From Gammaproteobacteria bacterium (lineage in GTDB: Bacteria; Pseudomonadota; Gammaproteobacteria; Eutrophobiales; Eutrophobiaceae): a stretch of 64,000 bases of DNA. The number at the start of each line of letters is the position of its first letter. The stretch's first letter is position 1. Shown piece after piece: positions 7,892 through 15,666 of this stretch. Under the pieces are notes generated by a model, which saw only the letters and a list, made by a program, of their open reading frames with translations, was not told the origin of the DNA and did not search any database. Position numbers and translations under genes: made by a program. The stretch is from the NCBI GenBank assembly GCA_004297165.1, contig SCUJ01000006.1, positions 1,178,464 through 1,242,463 on the forward strand, written 5' to 3'.

Positions 7892-9523
7892 ATGACCGAT
7901 CTTTCCTTCGATTACATCATCGTCGGCGCGGGCACGGCGGGTTGTGTAATCGCCAACCGCCTGTCCGCCGATCCAAAAATATCCGTCTGCCTCATCGAGG
8001 CCGGGCCAAGGGATTCCCACCCCTTCATCCATATTCCCGCGGCCACCGGCGCGGCAATCGCCACGGCCTCGCTCAACTGGCGCTTCGTCACCGCGCCGCA
8101 GCGGCATCTCAACAACCGCGTGCTGCCGCAGCCGCGCGGCAGATGCCTGGGCGGTTCCAGCTCCATCAACGGCATGGTCTATTCCCGCGGCCATCCGCGG
8201 GATTTCGACGACTGGGCCGCCCTGGGCGGCAAGGGCTGGAGCGCGGCCGAGGTCCTGCCCTACTTCAAGCGCTCGGAGGAAAACCTCAACTTCCGGGATT
8301 CGCCCTGGCACGGCATCGCCGGAGAGATGGCGGTCTCCTCCATCGCAAAACCCAATCCCCTGAATGCCGTGTTCGAGCAGGCCATGGGCGGACTTGGCTA
8401 CACGCACAAGACGGATCTCAATGACGGCGACCCCGAGGGTTACGGTCCGCGGCAATTAAATATCCGCAACGGCCGGCGCGAGTCCATGGCCACCGCCTTC
8501 CTGCGCCGCATCCGTAATCGCCCGAACCTGACCCTCTACACCGACACCCGCGTCCACCGGATCCGGGTGACAGACCATTCCGCCCGTGGCGTGATCTGCC
8601 GGCGCCATACCGAGATGCTGGAATTCGAAGCAAAGCGCGAGGTGATTCTCACGGCCGGGGCAGTGCAATCGCCACAGCTCTTGCTGTTGTCCGGCATCGG
8701 CAACGGCGCGCACCTGCAAACCATCGGGATTGAAACCCGGCATCACCTCCCCGGCGTCGGGGCCAACCTGCACGACCATCCCTCCGCGCCGGTGATGATG
8801 GAGACCGCGATCCCGGATTCCTATGGCCTCTCCTGGCGGGCGCTGCCGCGCAATATCCTCCACTGTTTCGATTACCTGCTGTTCCGGCACGGGGCGCTCG
8901 CCAGCAATCTGTTCGAATCCGCGGCCTTCCTGCGCACGCAGGAGGGCCTCGACAGGCCGGACGTGCAATTCGTCTTTCAACCGGCGCGCAAGATGCTGGA
9001 CGGATTCCCCGTGCCCGTCGGCCACGGTTATGTATTGAACCCCATCTGCCTCTACCCGAAGAGCCGCGGGACCCTCACGCTCGCGAGCCCCGATCCGGAG
9101 GCCGCGCCTGTCATCGATACAAACCTGTTCGCCGACCCTGTGGACTTTCAGCCCCTGCTGCGCGGGATCCGCATCGCCCGCATGGTCTTCGGTGCCCCGG
9201 CCTTCCGCCATTACAACGCCGTGGAGACCGGCCCCGGCCCGGCCTTGCAAAGCGACGACGAACTTGTCGAATACATCCGCGGGATCTCTTATCCCATCAA
9301 CCACCAGGTCAGCACGTGCCGGATGGGCAACGACGCCATGTCCGTGGTGGACCATGAACTCAAGGTCAAAGGCATCGAGAAATTGCGCGTGGCGGATGCC
9401 TCGATCTTCCCGGTGATCATCGGCGGCAACACCAATGCCACTGTGGTGATGGTGGCGGAGAAGGCGGCGGATCTGATCCTCGAAAAACCGGCGCCCGCGG
9501 CGGAGTCAAACTTTAACCAGTAA
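7892..9523 (+). CDS. GMC family FAD oxidoreductase (choline dehydrogenase-like)
   Basis: Glucose-methanol-choline family flavoenzyme, 543 residues, oxidising an alcohol to an aldehyde. FAD-binding GAGTAG at 12-17 with the acidic strand end at E36; the family signature with Gly-Gly-Ser-Ser-Ser-Ile-Asn-Gly near 88-96; active-site pair H471 and N513 or N515 in the C-terminal HQVSTCRMG and GGNTNA segments. No signal peptide, so cytoplasmic or membrane-associated. It is closely similar in length and motifs to the GMC gene at 36126, an evident paralogue. Followed 13 bp later by an aldo/keto reductase. Substrate unknown; long-chain, terpene-like or polyethylene-glycol-type alcohols are possible. Confidence 0.9.
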   Translation: MTDLSFDYIIVGAGTAGCVIANRLSADPKISVCLIEAGPRDSHPFIHIPAATGAAIATASLNWRFVTAPQRHLNNRVLPQPRGRCLGGSSSINGMVYSRGHPRDFDDWAALGGKGWSAAEVLPYFKRSEENLNFRDSPWHGIAGEMAVSSIAKPNPLNAVFEQAMGGLGYTHKTDLNDGDPEGYGPRQLNIRNGRRESMATAFLRRIRNRPNLTLYTDTRVHRIRVTDHSARGVICRRHTEMLEFEAKREVILTAGAVQSPQLLLLSGIGNGAHLQTIGIETRHHLPGVGANLHDHPSAPVMMETAIPDSYGLSWRALPRNILHCFDYLLFRHGALASNLFESAAFLRTQEGLDRPDVQFVFQPARKMLDGFPVPVGHGYVLNPICLYPKSRGTLTLASPDPEAAPVIDTNLFADPVDFQPLLRGIRIARMVFGAPAFRHYNAVETGPGPALQSDDELVEYIRGISYPINHQVSTCRMGNDAMSVVDHELKVKGIEKLRVADASIFPVIIGGNTNATVVMVAEKAADLILEKPAPAAESNFNQ

Positions 9524-9536
9524 TGTGAGGAAACCC

Positions 9537-10502
9537 ATGATGAACACGCTGCCGAAATCGATCCTGGGCCGCACCGGCCTGTGGGTCACCAAACTGGGAT
9601 ATGGCGCCATGGAACTGCGCGGCACGGACCACTTTCCACGTCTGAACGCCAAAGCGGCGAGTGCGATCCTGAACAGCGTGCTGGATAACGGCATCAATTA
9701 CATCGACACTTCGCCGGACTACGGGTATTCGGAGCAAATCATCGGTGAACAGATCGCCCACCGCCGCGCCGAGTTCCACCTTGCCAGTAAATGCGGCTGC
9801 CCGATCGAGGAACCGGATGTGCCTCATGACCAGCGCAAACCCCATGATTTCAGCCGGGCCAATGTGCGCGCTGGTGTCCTGCAGAGCCTGCGCCGGATGA
9901 AAACGGACTACCTGGATGTGGTGCAGTTTCATGTCAGCCCCGAGCGCGCCGAACTGGAGACCAACGATTCCGTCGCGGAATTGCTGAAGCTCAAGGAGGA
10001 AGGCAAGGTGCGTTTCATCGGCATGTCCGGGACCATGCCCCAGCTTGAGGATCACATCGCGATGAATGTGTTCGATGTATTCCAGATCCCCTATTCGGTC
10101 GTGGAACGCGAGCACGAGGACCTGATCCACAAGGCGGCACAAGGTGGCGCAGGCATCGTCATCCGCGGCGGCGTGTCGCGCGGGGTCATGGTCAAGGACG
10201 CCGCGGTGATCGACGAATACCCCGCCTTTCTCCGGCCGGCCTTCCGCGCCCGCCGGCAGCTTTGGCAGCAGACCAATATCGACGATCTGCTTGAGGGGAT
10301 GACGCCGATGGAATTCATGCTGCGCTTTACCATCAGCAATCCGGACATGTCGACCACCATCGTCGGTACCGCCAATCCGGCGCATTTGTTGGCCAACGTG
10401 AAAGTGGCAGCGAAAGGACCGTTGCCCAAGGATATCTATGCGGAGGCCTGCAAACGTTTTCCGAAGATGGCCGCCGAACAGTATTTGCAGCAACTTCCAT
10501 AA
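9537..10502 (+). CDS. Aldo/keto reductase
   Basis: Aldo/keto reductase superfamily protein of 321 residues with a TIM-barrel layout. The catalytic tetrad is visible: D57 and Y62 in the IDTSPDYGYSE segment, K85 in ASK, and H132 in DVVQFH. NADPH-binding residues near the C-terminus follow a TTIVGT segment. The ATG at 9537 was preferred over an in-frame GTG at 9525 because GAGG lies six bases before it. It lies between a GMC oxidase and a quinoprotein dehydrogenase and probably reduces or oxidises a related carbonyl/alcohol. Substrate unknown. Confidence 0.88.
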   Translation: MMNTLPKSILGRTGLWVTKLGYGAMELRGTDHFPRLNAKAASAILNSVLDNGINYIDTSPDYGYSEQIIGEQIAHRRAEFHLASKCGCPIEEPDVPHDQRKPHDFSRANVRAGVLQSLRRMKTDYLDVVQFHVSPERAELETNDSVAELLKLKEEGKVRFIGMSGTMPQLEDHIAMNVFDVFQIPYSVVEREHEDLIHKAAQGGAGIVIRGGVSRGVMVKDAAVIDEYPAFLRPAFRARRQLWQQTNIDDLLEGMTPMEFMLRFTISNPDMSTTIVGTANPAHLLANVKVAAKGPLPKDIYAEACKRFPKMAAEQYLQQLP

Positions 10503-10534
10503 TTGCTTTCTAACCAACCGGAGAAGCGAATGAC

Positions 10535-11785
10535 ATGAACAATAATGCCTTTAATCCGTCGGCAATTAGTGTGTGCAAGCTCCTGTTGCTGCTTGCCTTG
10601 CAGTCCTCTGCCCATATGGCGTGGTCCCAACAACAGGACCCCGCTTACGCCAACATACCGGAGGCGCCAACCGGGTTGGCCAACAAACCCCTGCCGGATG
10701 GCCCATTTGTATATCCGACCGCCGAGGGCATGGACATCCGCGTGGTCGTTCTGACCAAGGCGATTGAATTTCCAACCAGCCTCGCCTTTCCGGATCGCGA
10801 AAGCATTCTGGTGACGACCCGGCAGGGGAAACTACGCCTGCTCCGGAATGGGGTGCTGGATCCGGCGCCGGTGGCGGGTGGACCTAAATCCCATTACGGA
10901 GGCGAGTCTGGTCTACCGGGCGCCATCCACAGCTATATCGATATCGTCTTGCATCCCCGCTTTGCGGAAAATCACCTGGTCTACCTCAGCTACACCAAAC
11001 CCATGCCGGAGGGCGGCTCGGCCCTGGCCTTGGGGCGCGGACAATGGAACGGCAAGGAGATCTCCGGGTTCACCGATCTCTGGGTGGCGGACGATTACAC
11101 CAACGGTCCCGGCCGCATTGCCTTTGCCCGACACGGAACCCTGTTCCTGACCACCAGTGGCGGCGATGCCCAGGACCTCGGCACTTTCTCCGGAAAAATG
11201 CTGCGCTTCAACGATGACGGCAGCGTGCCCAAGGACAACCCCTTCGTCGGCAAGGCGGAGGTCAAGCCCCAAATCTATTCTTATGGCCATCGGGGCTCGC
11301 TGGGCATCGCCATTCATCCGGATACCGGTGAGGTCTGGCAAAACGAGAACGGACCCAACGGCGGGGATGAGATCAATATCATCCGTCCCGGAAGAAATTA
11401 TGGCTGGCCTCACGTCAGCCTGGGCCGCGATTATGCGGGACCCTGGCAAGCCGGAGACCGCCCGACCCATGAAGGCTTCGAACCACCCGTGGTTTATTGG
11501 ATGCCGGCGATTGCCGTGTCGGGCATGGTGTTCTATACCGGGGACGCCTTGCCGAAATGGAAAGGGAATATCCTGGTCGGGGCGCTGCGCACCGGCGAGA
11601 TCCCGGGGACCGGCCATCTGGAACGCATCCTGTTCAACAAGAACATGGAAGAGCTGCGCCGCGAATCCCTCCTGGTCGATCTGCGCCAGCGGATCCGCGA
11701 CGTGCGCCAGGGCCCCGATGGCCTGATCTACGTGGCGACCGATGAAAAGGCCGGCGCCGTGATGCGCATCGAACCGGCGGAGTAA
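10535..11785 (+). CDS. Exported PQQ-dependent sugar/aldose dehydrogenase (GSDH family)
   Basis: Soluble-type quinoprotein of 416 residues with an N-terminal signal peptide (hydrophobic residues 17-28, cleavage likely near Ala-Trp-Ser-Gln). The beta-propeller carries family hallmarks: an early Phe-Pro-Thr-Ser-Leu-Ala-Phe blade, GGESGLPG then LHPRF with the catalytic-type His region, HRGSLGIAIHP, ENGPNGGDEIN and NYGWP, as in Asd/YliI-type aldose sugar dehydrogenases. Predicted to oxidise sugars or other alcohols in the periplasm using PQQ and calcium. It follows the aldo/keto reductase in the same direction after 32 bp. PQQ biosynthesis genes are not in the window. Confidence 0.88.
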   Translation: MNNNAFNPSAISVCKLLLLLALQSSAHMAWSQQQDPAYANIPEAPTGLANKPLPDGPFVYPTAEGMDIRVVVLTKAIEFPTSLAFPDRESILVTTRQGKLRLLRNGVLDPAPVAGGPKSHYGGESGLPGAIHSYIDIVLHPRFAENHLVYLSYTKPMPEGGSALALGRGQWNGKEISGFTDLWVADDYTNGPGRIAFARHGTLFLTTSGGDAQDLGTFSGKMLRFNDDGSVPKDNPFVGKAEVKPQIYSYGHRGSLGIAIHPDTGEVWQNENGPNGGDEINIIRPGRNYGWPHVSLGRDYAGPWQAGDRPTHEGFEPPVVYWMPAIAVSGMVFYTGDALPKWKGNILVGALRTGEIPGTGHLERILFNKNMEELRRESLLVDLRQRIRDVRQGPDGLIYVATDEKAGAVMRIEPAE

Positions 11786-11820
11786 GAAGTTCCCAGAGAT
11801 CACACTTACCGTTTCGCTAA

Positions 11821-11981
11821 GGAACCTCTGAACAAACTCGAATCCGTTCGCCCTGAGCTTGTCGAAGGGCAACTATTACGAGCAGAATCAACGAGTATTC
11901 CATTCGTGCTTCGACAGGCTCATGCTTCGACAGGCTCATGCTTCGACAGGCTCAGCACGTACGGACTTATTCTGAGTTTCC
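11821..11981. repeat. MITE copy B (161 bp, expanded core)
   Basis: Ends GGAACCTCTGAACAA and CTGAGTTTCC, flanked by CTAA at 11817-11820 and 11982-11985. The core differs from the 109-bp copies: the TTCGACAGGCTC arm is present three times in tandem as a 16-bp unit (11909-11924, 11925-11940, 11941-11956), accounting for part of its extra length. It lies immediately upstream of hsdM and may affect its transcription. Confidence 0.8.
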
Positions 11982-12002
11982 CTAATAAAAAAACAGGAAC
12001 CC

Positions 12003-13457
12003 ATGTTCGAACAAGCCTTCAAAAACATCGATGACGTCCTCCGAAAGGAGGCCGGCTGCACCACGGAACTCGACTATACCGAGCAATCCTCCTGGCTGCT
12101 GTTCCTGAAATACCTCGACGGCCTGGAGCAGGACAAGGTCACCGAAGCCGCCCTCTCCCGGAAGAAATATACCTACATCCTCGACAAACCCTACCGCTGG
12201 GAATCCTGGGCCGCGCCCAAGGGCAAGGACGGCAAACTCGACCATAATACCGCCCTCACCGGCGACGACCTCCGCGATTTCGTCAACGGCAAGCTCTTTC
12301 CCTACCTGCACGGTTTCAAGCAGCGGGCGACCGGGCCGGACACCATCGAATACAAGATTGGCGAGATTTTCGGCGAGATCAAGAACAAGATCCAGAGTGG
12401 CTATAACCTGCGCGAGATCATCGACCACATCGACGAACTCCGCTTCCGCTCCCAGACCGAGAAGCACGAGCTCTCGCACCTCTACGAGGCCAAGATCAAG
12501 AACATGGGCAACGCCGGGCGCAACGGCGGCGAGTATTACACCCCACGCCCGCTCATCCGCGCCATCATCCAGGTGGTGGCGCCGCGGATCGGCGAGCGCA
12601 TTTACGATGGCGCCTGCGGCTCGGCCGGTTTTTTGTGTGAATCCTTCGTTTACCTGACGGCCAAGGGCAAGCTCACCACCAAGGACCTCGCCACGCTCCA
12701 GACCCGCACCTTTTACGGCAAGGAAAAGAAATCCCTCGCCTACGTCATCGCCATCATGAACATGATCCTGCACGGGATCGAGGCGCCGAATATCATCCAC
12801 ACCAACACGCTGGCCGAGAACCTGGCCGATATCCAGAAACGCGACCGTTACGACGTGGTGCTGGCCAATCCGCCCTTCGGCGGCAAGGAACGAAAGGAAG
12901 TGCAACAGAACTTCCCCATCCGCACCGGCGAGACTGCGTTTCTCTTCCTCCAGCACTTCATCAAGAGCCTCAAGGCCGGCGGGCGCGGCGGTATCGTCAT
13001 CAAAAACACCTTTCTTTCCAACACCGACAATGCCTCCGTGAGCCTGCGCAAACTATTACTTGATAGCTGCAACCTCCACTCTGTGCTCGACTGCCCCGGC
13101 GGCACGTTCCAGGGCGCGGGCGTGAAGACCGTCGTACTGTTCTTTGAAAAAGGCGCGCCCACCCGCAAGGTCTGGTTCTACCAGCTTGCCCCTGGCCGCA
13201 GCCTCGGCAAGACCAACCCATTGAATGACGACGATTTGACCGAGTTCGTGAAACTGCAAAAGACCTTTGCCGACTCGGATAAAAGCTGGAGCGTGAGCGC
13301 CCAGGATATTGACCAAGCCACCTATGACCTCTCCGTGAAGAACCCGAACAGCGGCGAAGTAATTGTGCATCGCAGCCCGGAGCAAATCATGAATGAGATT
13401 GCCGCGCTGGACGCCGAGAGCGCGGAAGTGCTGGGGAACATCAGGGCACTGCTATGA
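12003..13457 (+). CDS. hsdM: Type I restriction-modification DNA methyltransferase subunit M
   Basis: N6-adenine methyltransferase subunit, 484 residues, forming M2S with HsdS for modification and R2M2S for restriction. An N-terminal helical HsdM domain (residues 1-130) precedes the catalytic domain. SAM motif I is D202-G-A-C-G-S-A-G-F210 (commonly DPACGTGGF), preceded by GGEYYTPR, and the catalytic NPPF starts at N289. The stop overlaps the hsdS start by 4 bp. A MITE copy ends 21 bp before the ATG. The length is typical of EcoEI-type (IB-like) HsdM. Target sequence cannot be read from this. Confidence 0.95.
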   Translation: MFEQAFKNIDDVLRKEAGCTTELDYTEQSSWLLFLKYLDGLEQDKVTEAALSRKKYTYILDKPYRWESWAAPKGKDGKLDHNTALTGDDLRDFVNGKLFPYLHGFKQRATGPDTIEYKIGEIFGEIKNKIQSGYNLREIIDHIDELRFRSQTEKHELSHLYEAKIKNMGNAGRNGGEYYTPRPLIRAIIQVVAPRIGERIYDGACGSAGFLCESFVYLTAKGKLTTKDLATLQTRTFYGKEKKSLAYVIAIMNMILHGIEAPNIIHTNTLAENLADIQKRDRYDVVLANPPFGGKERKEVQQNFPIRTGETAFLFLQHFIKSLKAGGRGGIVIKNTFLSNTDNASVSLRKLLLDSCNLHSVLDCPGGTFQGAGVKTVVLFFEKGAPTRKVWFYQLAPGRSLGKTNPLNDDDLTEFVKLQKTFADSDKSWSVSAQDIDQATYDLSVKNPNSGEVIVHRSPEQIMNEIAALDAESAEVLGNIRALL

Positions 13458-14611
13458 AGAATGGGTGGGAGCGAAAACCATTCGAGAACTGCATCGAGCC
13501 GGTGGTATACACCCGCAAGGTTCAGCGGAAGGATTTCCTCAACGAAGGCCAATTCCCAATCGTTTCGCAAGAGGCAGAGTTCACAAACGGTTACTGGAAC
13601 GACGAGGCTGATGTTTTCAAGGTTTCAACTCCCGTCGTCATCTTCGGCGACCACACTCAGGTTTTGAAGTATGTGGATTTTGATTTCGTGCTCGGCGCAG
13701 ATGGAGTGAAGATTTTGCAACCTCGTAGTTTCCTCCGCCCAAAGTTCCTTTTTTACCAATTACAGGCAGCCGAACTCGCGTCGCTCGGCTATGCGCGGCA
13801 TTACCGCCTTCTGAAAGAACTGGAGATAAAAGTCCCTCCGCTCCCCGAACAGCAGCGGATCGTCGGCCTGCTCGACGAAACGTTTTCGGGCATCGCCACC
13901 GCCCAGGCCAATGCCGGAAAGAACCTCCAAAACGCCCGCTCCCTCTTCGAAAGCCACCTCCAATCCGTCTTCACCCAGCGCGGCGCGAAGTGGGACAGGG
14001 TAACTTTGCAGACACTTCTTGATCGCCGCTGGATTGAGTGTCACTTGGACGGCAATCACGGAAGCGATTATCCCCGCAAGGACGAGTTTATCAGTGTAGG
14101 CGTTCCCTACATCTCCGCAAACTGTCTGGATGACGAGCATATTGACATGTCTCGCGCAAAGTATCTGTCGCCAAGTCGTGCTGCTCAACTTCGCAAAGGC
14201 ATCGCTAAGGACAACGACGTGCTCTTTGCACATAACGCAACGGTCGGGCCGGTGGCCATTCTTCACACAGATGAGGAGAAGGTGATTCTTGGTACTTCGC
14301 TCACTTACTATCGGTGCGATCCAAAGCATATCTTGCCGGAGTATCTTGCCCACTACATGCGGTCATTCGGATTTAAGTCGCAGTATTTGCAGGTAATGAA
14401 GCAATCCACCCGCAATCAAGTGCCCATCACGAAGCAGCGCGAGTTCTTCCACGTCATTCCACCACTTGAAGAACAAAAACTAATTGTCGGTGCGCTCGAC
14501 GGTTTGCTTGAAAATGGCCAACGCCTCGCTCACATCTACGAGCGGAAGCTCGCCGCGCTGGAGGCGTTGAAGAAGTCACTGCTGCACCAAGCCTTCACTG
14601 GAGAACTGTGA
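13454..14611 (+). CDS. hsdS: Type I restriction-modification specificity subunit S
   Basis: Specificity subunit of 385 residues with two target-recognition domains (about 1-130 and 180-325). Each is followed by the conserved helical spacer: first with Pro-Pro-Leu-Pro-Glu-Gln-Gln near 130, then with Pro-Pro-Leu-Glu-Glu-Gln-Lys near 335 and a closing helix ending in Gln-Ala-Phe-Thr-Gly-Glu-Leu. These coiled coils set the spacing of the bipartite DNA target. It is intact, with ATGA coupling to hsdM and close coupling to the rhuM gene. The first recognition domain is somewhat short, but nothing is missing. Confidence 0.93.
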   Translation: MKNGWERKPFENCIEPVVYTRKVQRKDFLNEGQFPIVSQEAEFTNGYWNDEADVFKVSTPVVIFGDHTQVLKYVDFDFVLGADGVKILQPRSFLRPKFLFYQLQAAELASLGYARHYRLLKELEIKVPPLPEQQRIVGLLDETFSGIATAQANAGKNLQNARSLFESHLQSVFTQRGAKWDRVTLQTLLDRRWIECHLDGNHGSDYPRKDEFISVGVPYISANCLDDEHIDMSRAKYLSPSRAAQLRKGIAKDNDVLFAHNATVGPVAILHTDEEKVILGTSLTYYRCDPKHILPEYLAHYMRSFGFKSQYLQVMKQSTRNQVPITKQREFFHVIPPLEEQKLIVGALDGLLENGQRLAHIYERKLAALEALKKSLLHQAFTGEL

Positions 14612-14613
14612 CC

Positions 14614-15666
14614 ATGCCAGGCGAACCATCACCCCAATCCAGCATCATCCTTTACCAGACGGAGGATGGCCGCACCCGCATCCAGTGCCGCTTCGAGGAC
14701 GATACGCTCTGGCTGACTCAGGCGCAGATAGCCGAGTTGTTTCAAACCACTCCACAGAACGTGACACTGCACTTGAAGGCCATCTTCGCGGAGGGGGAAT
14801 TGGCTGAGGCAGCAACTTGTAAGGATTACTTACAAGTTCGCTCCGAAGGCAGCCGTGAAGTGTCCCGCCAGCTCCGCCACTACCGGTTGGAGGCCATCCT
14901 CGCCGTCGGTTACCGCGTCCGCAGCCATCGGGGCACGCAGTTCCGGCAGTGGGCGACGGCGTGTTTGAGCGAGTATCTGGTGAAGGGGTTCACGATGGAC
15001 GACGAGCGGCTGAAGAATCCGCCCGGCAAAGGCCAGACTGACTACTTTGATGAGTTGCTGGTGCGCATCCGCGACATCCGCTCCTCGGAGCGACGTTTCT
15101 ACCAGAAGGTGCTCGATATTTACGCGACAAGCGTGGATTACGATCCGTCGGCGGAGGCAACGCAGCAGTTCTTCGCCACGGTGCAGAACAAGATGCACTG
15201 GGCGGCGCACGGTCAGACCGCGGCGGAAGTGATCCATGCGCGGGCGGATGCCGCCCGGCCATTCATGGGACTGAAGACGACGCGACCCGGCGGCATCATC
15301 CGCAAGGACGATGTGTCCATCGCCAAGAACTATCTCGACGCGGAGGAACTCGGCACGCTGAACCGGATCGTGAACGCCTACATCGAATTTGCCGAGCTGC
15401 GGGCGCTACAACGCAAAGTGATGGCGATGCGGGATTGGATCTCGAAGCTGGACGAGTTCCTGAAGATCTCCGAGCACGAGCTGTTGGATCATGCCGGAAA
15501 GATTTCCGCCGAGCAGGCCAGGGCAAAGGCCGAGTTGGAGTATGACCGCTACCGCAAGCTGGCAGATGCTCAGCCGCGCCCGGTGGATGCGGCCTTTGAG
15601 CAGGCCGTGAAACAGATCCAGAAGTCACCGCCCGCGCCGAAACCCCGCCGGAAGAAGAAACCATGA
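14614..15666 (+). CDS. rhuM: RhuM family protein within the type I R-M operon
   Basis: Protein of the virulence RhuM family, about 350 residues. A winged-helix-like N-terminus contains TLWLTQAQIAELF near residues 25-40 and a phage-antirepressor-like segment with TTPQNV. A long helical middle and a Lys/Arg/Pro-rich tail follow. RhuM was named in a Salmonella pathogenicity island; its biochemical role is unknown, but homologues are often found inside type I R-M operons. The ATG at 14614 was preferred; a GTG at 14608, overlapping the hsdS stop, is an alternative. The stop overlaps hsdR (ATGA), so it is translated as part of the R-M operon. A role in sensing or controlling restriction is inference. 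Confidence 0.85.
   Translation: MPGEPSPQSSIILYQTEDGRTRIQCRFEDDTLWLTQAQIAELFQTTPQNVTLHLKAIFAEGELAEAATCKDYLQVRSEGSREVSRQLRHYRLEAILAVGYRVRSHRGTQFRQWATACLSEYLVKGFTMDDERLKNPPGKGQTDYFDELLVRIRDIRSSERRFYQKVLDIYATSVDYDPSAEATQQFFATVQNKMHWAAHGQTAAEVIHARADAARPFMGLKTTRPGGIIRKDDVSIAKNYLDAEELGTLNRIVNAYIEFAELRALQRKVMAMRDWISKLDEFLKISEHELLDHAGKISAEQARAKAELEYDRYRKLADAQPRPVDAAFEQAVKQIQKSPPAPKPRRKKKP

Noticed and set aside
11909-11956. CRISPR-like short array
   Set aside because: Three 16-bp units abut with no spacers and are part of a MITE core.
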